From the IMG/VR virus record IMGVR_UViG_3300030202_003189, positions 146,739 to 210,738 of that record: a stretch of DNA of 64,000 nt, one strand, 5' to 3'. The notes below the pieces were generated by a model that ran no database searches, was not told the DNA's origin, and was given only the letters and a program-made list of their open reading frames with translations. This DNA is from a virus. The position numbers and the translations under genes were made by a program. This document shows, in pieces, positions 1 through 8,041 of this stretch (position 1 is its first letter; the number at the start of each line of letters is the position of its first letter).

Positions 1-1
1 C

Positions 2-40
2 TATTCAAAATTAGATGTACAATTTGAAGAATTAAATTAA
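2..40 (+). CDS. 3' end of an upstream gene (partial)
   Basis: Frame 2 is open from the window edge to a TAA at 38-40, ending in the residues YSKLDVQFEELN; the other two forward frames carry stops inside the first 30 bases. The next start codon follows two bases after the stop, the same tight spacing seen through the window, so this is probably the tail of a co-directional gene. Twelve residues are too few to name a product. Confidence 0.4.
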   Translation, partial: YSKLDVQFEELN

Positions 41-42
41 CT

Positions 43-396
43 ATGGCACGAATAATAAAATTAAGAGAATCAGATATCACTAATATTGTTAAGAAAATAT
101 TAATGGAAGAAAAAGGTAAGCGTAAGGATGATAAATGTCAGGAAATTAAAGTAAGGAGTGTTAAAGATGTTAAACGTTTATTAGGAAACGCTAAAACTAT
201 GGACGAGTTGGTTACTAACTATAAAAAATTATATAGTGGCCAATCTAATAAAAAAGGTATGCCAACACCAAAAGAAGTTATGGAGAGAAGTAAACAAATA
301 ACTGACGCAGGTCCTAAAGAACCAGTTATTGCGATGTTTTGGTGGATATTTGCCGTTGTTATAGGTCTGATGATAATACTTTGTATCGATTGGTAA
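43..396 (+). CDS. Small protein with KLxES N-terminal motif and C-terminal membrane helix
   Basis: I do not recognise a family. The 117-residue product has a charged, Lys-rich body and one strong hydrophobic segment at about residues 93-115, very near the C-terminus, so it would be a tail-anchored membrane protein. The first 20 residues (KLRESDITNIVKKILMEE) closely resemble the start of the gene at 59877 (KLTETQLRNVVIKIVSE). This suggests a shared N-terminal targeting or docking peptide. The LME|E step fits the (L/I)xE consensus of T4-type prohead protease, but cleavage is inference. The gene starts two bases after the preceding stop and is followed by a strong terminator, so it is probably the last gene of an upstream operon. 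Confidence 0.75.
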   Translation: MARIIKLRESDITNIVKKILMEEKGKRKDDKCQEIKVRSVKDVKRLLGNAKTMDELVTNYKKLYSGQSNKKGMPTPKEVMERSKQITDAGPKEPVIAMFWWIFAVVIGLMIILCIDW

Positions 397-436
397 CACA
401 AGATACTTGATACAAACAATAAAAAAGTATAATATT

Positions 437-464
437 AACCCAACCCTAAAAAAGTTGGGTTTTT
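437..464 (+). terminator. Rho-independent terminator
   Basis: A perfect 8-bp stem (AACCCAAC at 437-444, GTTGGGTT at 454-461) encloses an A-rich loop and the 3' arm runs into a T tract. It separates the small membrane-protein gene from the replication operon that begins at 553. The remaining bases to 552 are AT-rich, and I see no gene in them. Confidence 0.85.
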
Positions 465-552
465 ATGTATACAGCATGTTTACTTTATAATATTTGTTTT
501 GTATACTTAGTAAGTAAAAATATTAATTAATTAGTTAAAAAAAACAAAAAAC

Positions 553-1371
553 ATGAGTAATATACTAGATTCAATTCTTAAGCAGTACGAGTCCAACAAG
601 TCTGGAGTAGGGACCGAAAAAAAGAAAACAGACCTTAGAAAATATTTCGCACCCTTTTTACCAAAAGGAGAGGCGAATGGAGAAAGAACAGTTAGAATTT
701 TACCTCCTAAAGATGGGGCATCACCATTCCAAGAAGCTTGGTTCCATGAGGTACAAATTGATGGTAAATGGCAAAAACTTTATGACCCAGGAAAAAATGA
801 TAACGAAAGAAGTCCTATTACTGAAGTTAATGAAGCATTGTTAATGACAGGAGACCCAGAAGATAAAGTTCTTGCAAGACAATACAGACCAAGAAAATTT
901 TATGTTGTTAGAGTTATCGATAGAGATAAAGAAGAAGAAGGGGTTAAATTCTGGAGATTTAAGCACAATTATAAAGGAGATGGGATAATGGACAAATTAA
1001 TTCCACTATTTCAAAAGAAAGGAGATATTACCGACCCAAGAGAGGGGAGAGATATTAACCTAATTCTTAAAGCGGTTAAATTACCAAGTGGTCATGGAAC
1101 TTACACAACAGTATCAACAATAATGACTGAAGATCCTTCTATGTTAACTACTGATACAGAAAAAGCTAAAAATTGGATGGCTAATACTGAAACATTTAGA
1201 GATGTTTATGTAAAGAAAGATGTAGACTTTCTTGAAAAGGTAGCTAAAGGAGAAAATCCTTATGAAAGAAAAGAGGAAAGTACACCAAAACCAACTTCTA
1301 GTGTTAGCGATACAACAATATCAGAATTAGATAAAGGTACTGAGATTAACATGGATGATATGCCATTTTAA
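553..1371 (+). CDS. 32: gp32-like single-stranded DNA-binding protein
   Basis: Likely the phage ssDNA-binding protein that coats replication and recombination intermediates and organises the T4-type replisome. The 272-residue length, the basic N-terminus, the central OB-type core (YRPRKFYVVRVIDRD followed by a W-R-F-K-H stretch) and the acidic C-terminal tail all match the gp32 family. It lies directly upstream of uvsX. Two things are odd. The protein contains no cysteine, so the zinc site of T4 gp32 (one His and three Cys) is absent. The tail ends in MDDMPF, resembling the DDxPF tip of bacterial SSB rather than that of T4 gp32, which could let it recruit host SSB partners (inference). The start follows an A-rich leader with no Shine-Dalgarno sequence. 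Confidence 0.85.
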   Translation: MSNILDSILKQYESNKSGVGTEKKKTDLRKYFAPFLPKGEANGERTVRILPPKDGASPFQEAWFHEVQIDGKWQKLYDPGKNDNERSPITEVNEALLMTGDPEDKVLARQYRPRKFYVVRVIDRDKEEEGVKFWRFKHNYKGDGIMDKLIPLFQKKGDITDPREGRDINLILKAVKLPSGHGTYTTVSTIMTEDPSMLTTDTEKAKNWMANTETFRDVYVKKDVDFLEKVAKGENPYERKEESTPKPTSSVSDTTISELDKGTEINMDDMPF

Positions 1372-1382
1372 TAATTATAGAT

Positions 1383-2381
1383 ATGGCTAAATCAATAAAG
1401 AAAAAAACATTCTCATTAGAAGACCTACAAGGAAAGTATAGTACAAAGGCAAAATACAAAGAAGATAGTTTCTTTGATGTTGGCGAAGCATTTTACAAAG
1501 CTTGTGGAATACCAGGACCAGCAGAAGGACATATAAATGTATTTTTAGGACATTCTGACACTGGAAAAACCACGGCTTTAGTTAGGTCAGCTATAGACGC
1601 TCAAAAAAAAGGAAAATTACCCGTTTTTATAATAACTGAACAGAAATGGGATTTCCAACACGCAAAATTAATGGGTTTTGATTGTGAATTAAACGCAACA
1701 GGAGAGTGGAGTGGTACATTCTTATTTAATGATGGATTTTCTTATATAGAACAAATTACTGATTATATAAATGAATTAATAGATGAACAACAAAAAGGAA
1801 ATATACCTTATGATTTAGTTTTCTTTTGGGATTCGGTAGGTTCAGTACCTTGTAAAATGACTTTTGAGGGTAAAGGTGGAAAAATGCACAATGCGAGTAC
1901 ATTAGCAGATAAAATAGGAATGGGGATTAATCAAAGAATTACAGGATCAAGAAAAGAAAGTGAAAAGTTTACAAATACCTTAATAATTGTTAATCAACCA
2001 TGGGTAGAATTACCAGATAATCCATTTAGTCAACCAAGAATTAAAATGAAAGGAGGGGAGGCAATATTTCTAAACTCCACACTAGTCTTTTTATTTGGAA
2101 ATCAAAAAAATTCTGGAATATCAAAAATAAACGCCACTAAAAATGGACGTAAAGTAGCTTTTGCTACTAGAACTAAAGTCTCCATACTTAAAAATCATGT
2201 AAATGGTATTGGTTTTTCTGATGGTAGAGTAATCGTTACACCACATAGTTTTATTAATGATGACGCTAACGATATAAAGAAGTACAAAGAAAGTCACTCA
2301 AGTTATTGGGTTGAGCAATTTGAAAAAGCTGGTGAGAAAGTAGATGATGGAAGTTTCGAACTAGTAGAATCCGATGTTTAA
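1383..2381 (+). CDS. uvsX: UvsX, RecA-like recombinase
   Basis: An ATP-dependent strand-exchange protein that forms filaments on ssDNA and drives recombination-dependent replication. The 332-residue protein carries a Walker A motif GHSDTGKT at residues 56-63 and a Walker B strand DLVFFWDS at about 144-151. It also has the RecA-core segment TLIIVNQPW and a GGEAIFLNST loop region typical of UvsX. T4 UvsX is about 390 residues, so this is a compact version. It starts 11 bases after gp32 and is followed by RNase H, so the three are probably co-transcribed. Confidence 0.92.
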   Translation: MAKSIKKKTFSLEDLQGKYSTKAKYKEDSFFDVGEAFYKACGIPGPAEGHINVFLGHSDTGKTTALVRSAIDAQKKGKLPVFIITEQKWDFQHAKLMGFDCELNATGEWSGTFLFNDGFSYIEQITDYINELIDEQQKGNIPYDLVFFWDSVGSVPCKMTFEGKGGKMHNASTLADKIGMGINQRITGSRKESEKFTNTLIIVNQPWVELPDNPFSQPRIKMKGGEAIFLNSTLVFLFGNQKNSGISKINATKNGRKVAFATRTKVSILKNHVNGIGFSDGRVIVTPHSFINDDANDIKKYKESHSSYWVEQFEKAGEKVDDGSFELVESDV

Positions 2382-2399
2382 CCTTTTAATTACAATGAG

Positions 2400-3431
2400 T
2401 TGAGACGTAGAAATAATCAAAAAAATCTTGAAACCCTTGTAGTAGATGGAGATGCTCTTCTAAAAAGATCATTCTTCGGGGCTAAAAATGTTTTTAATGA
2501 AAAAAAAGAACATATCGGCGGACTATACCAATTTATCAATATCCTTAGAAAAACTTTATCAGAGAAGTATTATAATAAAGTTGTTGTTTTTTGGGATGGG
2601 GTAAATGGTAATTTAGCCCGACGTAAGATATATCCAAATTATAAATTGAATAGAAAAAAGAGTAGTAATTATGATTCAGACGCTTTTTTACGTCAGAAAT
2701 TAAGAACACAACAATACTTAGAAGAATTATATATTAGACAATACGTTCATAAAGACACAGAAGCGGATGACCTTATTGCTGAATATTGTATAAACAAAAA
2801 GGAAAAAGAAATAATAACAATTTATACCGCAGATAGGGACCTCGTACAATTAATCAATGAAAAAGTTAGAGTATTTCTTTTAGATAAAAAGGAGTTAGTT
2901 ACAGAGGATACCATTTTAGTAACAAGAGAATTAGAATACCTCCCCAAAAACGTATGTTTAATTAAGATTCTTTTAGGAGACGCGTCCGATAACATATTAG
3001 GGATAAAGGGACTATCACCAAAAAGATTGGGTGAAATATCCCCAGAACTTAAAAGTCGAAAAGTTAACCTACAGGAAATTAAAGATATAGAATACGATGG
3101 GGATAATTGGAGAGTACGTAATGTATTAAATAACATTAAAACCGGAACAAGTAATGGAGGGGTATTTGGGGACGAACTCTATGAGATAAATAATAAGATA
3201 ATAAGTTTAGAAGAACCTTTTATTGATGAAGATATTAGGAAAGATGTAAAAGATTTAGTAAACTTAAATCTAGATCCTTCAGGACGAGATTACAAAAATG
3301 TAATAAAAATGATGATAGAAGATGGGTTAGTTAATGTGATACCAGCTTCATATGAAGATCAGTCAGAATTTTTAATACCATTTATAACACTTAAAAATAA
3401 TGAAACAAAAAATGGAAAAGACAAGAAGTAA
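2400..3431 (+). CDS. rnh: RNase H / 5'-3' exonuclease (FEN1 family)
   Basis: Removes RNA primers and adjacent DNA from Okazaki fragments. FEN/T4 RNase H landmarks are in order: metal-binding VVDGD (residues 14-18), VVVFWDGVNGN, the helical-arch region, TEADDLIAEY, TADRDLVQLI, then LLGDASDNI followed by the H3TH-type IKGLSPKRLG. The length is 343 residues, against about 305 in T4. The only in-frame start upstream of the conserved core is TTG at 2400. An ATG at 2395 lies in another frame and reads ATG-AGT-TGA. Either the gene starts at TTG, or translation couples through the three-codon start-stop, or one base is missing in the assembly near 2399; one inserted base would join that ATG to the frame. 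Confidence 0.88.
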   Translation: MRRRNNQKNLETLVVDGDALLKRSFFGAKNVFNEKKEHIGGLYQFINILRKTLSEKYYNKVVVFWDGVNGNLARRKIYPNYKLNRKKSSNYDSDAFLRQKLRTQQYLEELYIRQYVHKDTEADDLIAEYCINKKEKEIITIYTADRDLVQLINEKVRVFLLDKKELVTEDTILVTRELEYLPKNVCLIKILLGDASDNILGIKGLSPKRLGEISPELKSRKVNLQEIKDIEYDGDNWRVRNVLNNIKTGTSNGGVFGDELYEINNKIISLEEPFIDEDIRKDVKDLVNLNLDPSGRDYKNVIKMMIEDGLVNVIPASYEDQSEFLIPFITLKNNETKNGKDKK

Positions 3432-3876
3432 ATACACAGATAAATTTGAGTTTATATTAAGAATTAATGGGAATATAGTTTGCCAAAGATACTTTAATAT
3501 TAGAGGGTATAACGATAACAGTAAAAACTCTATGGAATTAAGATGGGAATTAGGGGAGATTGTGGATACAATACAAAGTTATTTGAAACAAAAAAGTGAA
3601 GATTTTCTTTGGGCAAATCACAATCCCTTCTCTAATAGAAACTCCGTAGTTAAAGACACAAAAAAAGAGGAAGAAGACTACTTTACCTTCGAAATCAGAG
3701 TGGATGGTAAGGTTATTATTATACAGAGATTCACAGGAATGGTTTTCCCACCTAAAATTAGATATTCAGTAAACATAAAAAGCTTGATACCATCTATAAT
3801 TTCAAAGATTCAGAGGTGTTTAAGTAAGAGAAAATACCTTAATGTTAAAAGATATTACAACCACCAAACTACGTAG
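3400..3876 (+). CDS. Protein built from two copies of one module, between rnh and gp41
   Basis: No family recognised. The 158-residue protein is an internal duplication. Residues about 14-65 and 90-145 both follow the pattern F-x-F-x-I-R-(I/V)-(N/D)-G, then I-x-x-Q-R-(Y)F, then a Ser-containing linker, then a helix with I-x-x-x-I-Q-x-x-L. The two halves have diverged strongly. It overlaps the end of rnh by 32 bases; a second start at 3412, after an A-rich run, would shorten the overlap to 20 and is equally plausible. Its place between the RNase H and helicase genes suggests a replisome accessory role, but nothing in the sequence shows an activity. Confidence 0.7.
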   Translation: MKQKMEKTRSKYTDKFEFILRINGNIVCQRYFNIRGYNDNSKNSMELRWELGEIVDTIQSYLKQKSEDFLWANHNPFSNRNSVVKDTKKEEEDYFTFEIRVDGKVIIIQRFTGMVFPPKIRYSVNIKSLIPSIISKIQRCLSKRKYLNVKRYYNHQTT

Positions 3877-3890
3877 AATAAAGATAAATA

Positions 3891-3910
3891 ATATATTTAT
3901 TATTAAATAA
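3891..3910 (+). promoter_or_regulatory. Candidate phage promoter element upstream of gp41
   Basis: An AT-rich block containing TATATTTATTATTAAA lies 9 bases before the gp41 start. It belongs to a set of TATTTAT-type elements that recur before phage transcription units at 7635, 9884, 35279, 50080 and 55803. No TTG is seen at -33 spacing. The assignment rests on recurrence and position only. Confidence 0.35.
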
Positions 3911-3919
3911 ATTAATAAA

Positions 3920-5293
3920 ATGACAGACAGAAACTTCGGATACCTTGGAGATAAATTCCAATTAAAATTACTTTCACTTTTAATTGTGGATAATAAATTT
4001 GCTGACAATATAGTAGAGTCCATAGAACCCACTTATTTTGATGACCAATATTGTAGATTATTGATGCAGTTAATTAAGGAATATTATGGTAAATATGAGA
4101 CAGTACCAACCCACGATTCACTTGACCAACTTATTAGAATAGAGGTGTCAAATGAAACAGCAAAAGAATACTTAAAAGACACATTAAAAAAACTAAAGGA
4201 CCAAGATTTTGCTGATGCTGACTTTACTCAACAAACAGCATTAAAATTCTGTAAACAACAAGAGATTAAGAAAGCCATCTCCAATTCGGAGAAAATAATG
4301 TCAAATGGTAATTTTGAGGATTATGATAAAATAGAAGATTTATTTAGAAAGGCACTTAGTGTAGGAAATGACAAAGAAGATGGTATTGATGTTTTTACGG
4401 CACTAGAAGATGTTTTATCAGACGATTTTAGACATCCAGTACAAACAGGCATAACAGGAATAGATAACATAACAAATGGGGGACTATCAAAAGGAGAATT
4501 AGGTGTAGTTTTAGCCCCTTTTGGTGTGGGTAAATCTACAGTATTAACAAAATTTGCTAACACTGCTTATAATTTAGGACATAATGTAGTACAAATAATT
4601 TTTGAGGACAACCCAAAAGTTATACAAAGAAAACACATATCATGTTGGACTGGTATTGAACTAAATGAACTATCTGAGAGAAAAGAAGAGGTTAAAGAAA
4701 AGTTAGAAAAGTTTAAGAAGGACAGAGGAAATTTAATAATTAAAAAAATGGCTTCCGATGGGACAACAGTTGCCAAAATAAAACACTATATTAGAAAGTT
4801 AATCACTAGAGGTATAAGACCGGATGTTATTCTTTTAGACTATATTGATTGTGTTGTTCCAAGTAGACTTTTTACAGATGAATACGCTGGAGAAGGTAAT
4901 GTAATGAGAGAGTTTGAAACATTAGTTCATGAATTTGATATGGTAGGGTGGACAGCCGTACAAGGAAACAGAAGTTCAATAGGGGCAGATGTAGTTGAGG
5001 CTCACCAAATAGGAGGGTCGATTAAAAAAGGCCAAATAGGACACTTTATTATGTCTATTGCTAAAACTTTAGAACAAAAAGAAAGTGGAAGGGCAACTAT
5101 AGCAGTACTTAAATCTAGATTTGGTAAAGACGGTGTTATTTTTGAAGACTGTGTATTTGACAATGGTAAAGTACATATAGATACAGATGATCAGGTATCC
5201 TTTTTAGGTTTTGAGGATGTTAAAAAAGAAAAGAATGCGAATAGGGTCTTAGACGCAATACAGAAAAGAAACGAAAAGTTAAATAATAATTAA
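3920..5293 (+). CDS. 41: gp41-like replicative DNA helicase (DnaB family)
   Basis: A hexameric 5'-3' helicase that unwinds the fork ahead of the phage polymerase and works with the primase (here at 42488). The 457-residue length is close to T4 gp41 (475). The N-terminal helical domain (about 1-150) is followed by the RecA-like ATPase with TGITGIDNITNGGL, Walker A APFGVGKST (199-207), Walker B VILLDYID (303-310), and the Q-G-N-R and SK-rich segments of the SF4 helicase core. The downstream reductase starts 16 bases after the stop. Confidence 0.93.
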   Translation: MTDRNFGYLGDKFQLKLLSLLIVDNKFADNIVESIEPTYFDDQYCRLLMQLIKEYYGKYETVPTHDSLDQLIRIEVSNETAKEYLKDTLKKLKDQDFADADFTQQTALKFCKQQEIKKAISNSEKIMSNGNFEDYDKIEDLFRKALSVGNDKEDGIDVFTALEDVLSDDFRHPVQTGITGIDNITNGGLSKGELGVVLAPFGVGKSTVLTKFANTAYNLGHNVVQIIFEDNPKVIQRKHISCWTGIELNELSERKEEVKEKLEKFKKDRGNLIIKKMASDGTTVAKIKHYIRKLITRGIRPDVILLDYIDCVVPSRLFTDEYAGEGNVMREFETLVHEFDMVGWTAVQGNRSSIGADVVEAHQIGGSIKKGQIGHFIMSIAKTLEQKESGRATIAVLKSRFGKDGVIFEDCVFDNGKVHIDTDDQVSFLGFEDVKKEKNANRVLDAIQKRNEKLNNN

Positions 5294-5309
5294 GAAAAAT
5301 TTATAAAAA

Positions 5310-7220
5310 ATGGATGTATCAAATAGAATTTTGTCGGATATTACTGTGTATATGAAATATGCTAAGTATATCCCTGAATTAAATAGAAGAGAAACTTGGG
5401 AAGAATTAGTAACTAGAAATAAGAATATGCATATTAAAAGTTATCCTAACCTAAAAGAAGAGATTGAAGATAAGTATAGATTTGTATATGAAAAGAAGGT
5501 ATTACCCTCCATGAGAAGTATGCAATTTGGTGGAAAACCAATTGAAATATCACCAAACAGAATTTATAATTGTGCTTATATGCCAATTGATAATATAGAT
5601 TCTTTTAGTGAGTGTATGTTTTTACTACTAGGAGGAACAGGTGTAGGATACTCCGTTCAGAAACATCATGTGGCAAAATTACCAATAATACAAAAACCTT
5701 ACCCTAAAAAGAAAAGAAGATTCTTAATTGGAGATTCTATCGAAGGATGGGCAGACTCCATTAAAGTTCTAATGAAATCATATATGAATGGTGGAGGTTC
5801 TAGAGTAGAGTTTGATTTTTCTGATATTAGACCTAAAGGGGCTAGATTAATAACATCAGGTGGTAAAGCACCAGGACCTCAACCACTAAAAGAATGTTTA
5901 GTAAAAATAGAAGGTCTATTAAATCAAAAAGAAAATGGAGAACAACTTACAACAATTGAAGTACATGACATTGTCTGTCATATCGCAGATGCGGTACTTG
6001 CCGGTGGTATTCGTAGAGCAGCTCTTATTAGTTTATTTAGTGCTGATGACGATGCTATGATTGGATGTAAAGCAGGTAACTGGTGGGAAACAAATCCACA
6101 ACGAGGTAGGTCAAATAACTCGGCTGTACTAATGAGACATAAAATCACAAAAGAATTCTTTTTAGAACTATGGAAAAGAGTTGAGTTATCAGGGGCAGGA
6201 GAACCAGGTATATATTTGAATAATGATAAAGACTGGGGAACCAACCCATGTTGTGAAATTGCTCTAAGACCATATCAGTTCTGTAATTTATGTGAGGTAA
6301 ATGTTTCAAACATAGAATCACAAGATGATTTGAATGAAAGAGTGAAGGTGGCGGCATTTATAGGTACATTACAAGCTGGATATACTTCGTTTCATTATTT
6401 AAGAGATGTGTGGAGAGAAACAACAGAAAAAGATGCTTTAATAGGAGTATCAATGACAGGTATAGGATCCGGTAAAGTTTTAAGATATGACATGTCTAAA
6501 GCTGCTAGTCTAGTAAAAAGAGAAAATACTAGAGTTTCGAAATTATTAGGTATTAATCAGGCGGCAAGAACAACAACAGTTAAACCAGCAGGAACAACAT
6601 CATTAACACTAGGAACATCATCAGGTATTCATGCATGGCATAATGATTATTATATTAGAAGAATTAGAGTTGGTAAAAATGAAGCAATATATACTTATTT
6701 AACAATTAATCATCCAGAATTAGTTGAGGATGAATATTTTAGACCTCATGATACTGCGGTTATTAGCATACCACAAAAATCACCAGAAGGTTCCATACTA
6801 AGAACTGAGTCACCATTCCAATTACTAGAAAGAGTTAAAAAGGTTGCATCTGAATGGGTAAATGCTGGACACAGAAAGGGTTCTAATAGTCATAATGTAT
6901 CTGCGACTATTTCTTTAAGAGACCATGAGTGGGATCCTGCAGGAGAATGGATGTGGGAAAATAGAAAATTTTATAATGGATTATCAGTATTACCTTATAA
7001 TGGAGGAACATATAAACAAGCACCATTTGAGGATATTACTGAAGAAACATATGAAGAAATGTTAAAATCTTTAACCAATGTTGACCTATCTAATGTAATA
7101 GAATTAGATGATAACACAGATTTGTCTGGTGAATTAGCTTGTTCTGGTGGTAATTGTGAAATTGATGTAGATATGAAATCTATAGAGGAGAAGGGAGAGG
7201 TTGAATTAAATGACGCATAA
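5310..7220 (+). CDS. nrdJ: Adenosylcobalamin-dependent (class II) ribonucleotide reductase
   Basis: Converts ribonucleotides to deoxyribonucleotides for phage DNA synthesis using a cobalamin-generated thiyl radical. The 636-residue protein resembles the monomeric Lactobacillus-type triphosphate reductase. FSECMFLLLGGTGVGYSVQ is typical of that family. The catalytic cysteines keep the reference spacing: Cys88 in YNC, the N-x-C-x-E triad N312/C314/E316 in NPCCEI, Cys325 exactly 11 residues on, and the C-terminal redox pair Cys611/Cys616, five apart. At 636 residues it is shorter than the 739-residue Lactobacillus enzyme. No small subunit, glutaredoxin or activase lies nearby, as expected for class II. 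It would depend on host cobalamin. Two small Cys-rich proteins overlap or follow it. Confidence 0.92.
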   Translation: MDVSNRILSDITVYMKYAKYIPELNRRETWEELVTRNKNMHIKSYPNLKEEIEDKYRFVYEKKVLPSMRSMQFGGKPIEISPNRIYNCAYMPIDNIDSFSECMFLLLGGTGVGYSVQKHHVAKLPIIQKPYPKKKRRFLIGDSIEGWADSIKVLMKSYMNGGGSRVEFDFSDIRPKGARLITSGGKAPGPQPLKECLVKIEGLLNQKENGEQLTTIEVHDIVCHIADAVLAGGIRRAALISLFSADDDAMIGCKAGNWWETNPQRGRSNNSAVLMRHKITKEFFLELWKRVELSGAGEPGIYLNNDKDWGTNPCCEIALRPYQFCNLCEVNVSNIESQDDLNERVKVAAFIGTLQAGYTSFHYLRDVWRETTEKDALIGVSMTGIGSGKVLRYDMSKAASLVKRENTRVSKLLGINQAARTTTVKPAGTTSLTLGTSSGIHAWHNDYYIRRIRVGKNEAIYTYLTINHPELVEDEYFRPHDTAVISIPQKSPEGSILRTESPFQLLERVKKVASEWVNAGHRKGSNSHNVSATISLRDHEWDPAGEWMWENRKFYNGLSVLPYNGGTYKQAPFEDITEETYEEMLKSLTNVDLSNVIELDDNTDLSGELACSGGNCEIDVDMKSIEEKGEVELNDA

Positions 7221-7416
7221 ATTTAGTAAAGAAATATTATATCACTTTAATTGTGGTAAGTGTAATAAATGGTGGTCAATTGCTGACTACCATTTATTTT
7301 CTAAAGAAGTACGGCCATATCAATACCTACAACCCAGTTTAATGACTTGTCCCCATTGTGGACATAAAAAAGAAGTAAAAGAAATAGAAAATGACGAGAA
7401 GAGACGATTGGATTAG
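7210..7416 (+). CDS. Small zinc-ribbon protein coupled to the reductase gene
   Basis: The 68-residue product has two CxxC knuckles, CGKC at about 15-18 and CPHC at about 47-50, separated by about 28 residues, the arrangement of a zinc ribbon. The rest is aromatic and charged. It starts 11 bases inside the end of nrdJ, so translation is probably coupled. The function is unknown; it could be a nucleic-acid-binding or redox partner. Confidence 0.75.
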   Translation: MTHKFSKEILYHFNCGKCNKWWSIADYHLFSKEVRPYQYLQPSLMTCPHCGHKKEVKEIENDEKRRLD

Positions 7417-7612
7417 TGAACTACACTATAGAGAATTTATTAAACCTAAATTACAACCCCAAGACTTTTATTGGGATGGTGGTAATATGGTAATGACAGA
7501 AGAGTATCATAAAAAAAGAGGGAGTTGTTGTGGTAGTGGGTGTAAACACTGTCCTTTTTGGCCACAATACATTAAAATGAATAAAGAGTTAAAAGAAGAT
7601 GTTAAAGTATAA
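7391..7612 (+). CDS. DUF5522-like small cysteine-rich protein
   Basis: The 73-residue product carries YWDGGNMVMTEEYHKKRG followed by SCCGSGCKHCPF. This matches the pattern of the widespread DUF5522 family (VFTxxYHxxRGxCCGxGCRHCP), known from many bacteria including Bacteroidetes, with no established biochemical role. The Cys cluster suggests a bound metal. It overlaps the zinc-ribbon gene by 26 bases in another frame. This is the last gene of the replication and nucleotide block. Confidence 0.7.
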   Translation: MTRRDDWISELHYREFIKPKLQPQDFYWDGGNMVMTEEYHKKRGSCCGSGCKHCPFWPQYIKMNKELKEDVKV

Positions 7613-7634
7613 GGTCTTACAAATTAAAACCATC

Positions 7635-7649
7635 GATATTTATAATAAA
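7635..7649 (+). promoter_or_regulatory. Candidate late promoter before gp25
   Basis: GATATTTATAATAAA occurs here and, base for base, again at 35279-35293. Both copies precede virion genes, with 9 and 34 bases to the start codon. It includes TATTTATA, the reverse complement of the T4 late promoter box TATAAATA, and also resembles a TAnnTTTR -7 element. No TTG lies at -33. Confidence 0.45.
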
Positions 7650-7658
7650 GAATTATAA

Positions 7659-8039
7659 ATGGCGGTAAAAACAATTAATATAGGGTTTCCTTTCGAAACC
7701 TCACCTATTGGGAATTTTTTGAGGTTAAATAGAACATCAAAAGATGCGATAAAGTCTGATATTACCCACCTTCTAATGACAAGAAAAGGGGAGAGACTTT
7801 ACAATAATGAGTTTGGTTCGGGTTTATATACTTTTTTATTCGAACAAATTGACGAAAAAACAGTAACTGATATTAAATTAGAACTAACAGAAAGTATTGC
7901 TAAGTATATGCCTAATGTGACAATAGACGACTTAATAGTAGAGTCGGATCCTGATAATAATCACATTAAAATTAACTTAGAATATACAATAACTAACACA
8001 TCATTTGATGAGAGTGATGCAATTGAAATTATTTTATAA
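7659..8039 (+). CDS. 25: gp25-like baseplate wedge protein
   Basis: A structural component of the baseplate wedge, of the gp25/GpW lysozyme-related fold found in contractile tails. The 126-residue protein has the family hallmarks IGFPFETSPIGNFLRL, LLMTRKGERLYNNEFGSGL and an F-E-Q-I helix region; T4 gp25 is about 132 residues. It opens the virion block and is followed two bases later by gp6, the conserved gp25-gp6 order. Confidence 0.92.
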   Translation: MAVKTINIGFPFETSPIGNFLRLNRTSKDAIKSDITHLLMTRKGERLYNNEFGSGLYTFLFEQIDEKTVTDIKLELTESIAKYMPNVTIDDLIVESDPDNNHIKINLEYTITNTSFDESDAIEIIL

Positions 8040-8041
8040 AA

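Noticed and set aside
5310-7220. Intein or split reductase
   Set aside because: The catalytic cysteines and spacing are continuous through one frame and no splicing motifs or extra domain are seen; the short length fits a compact class II enzyme.
7652-7659. TATAAATG before several starts as a T4 late promoter box
   Set aside because: At 7652, 38279 and 40489 the box would include the start codon itself, so transcription would begin inside the gene. An A/T-rich initiation context explains it better.
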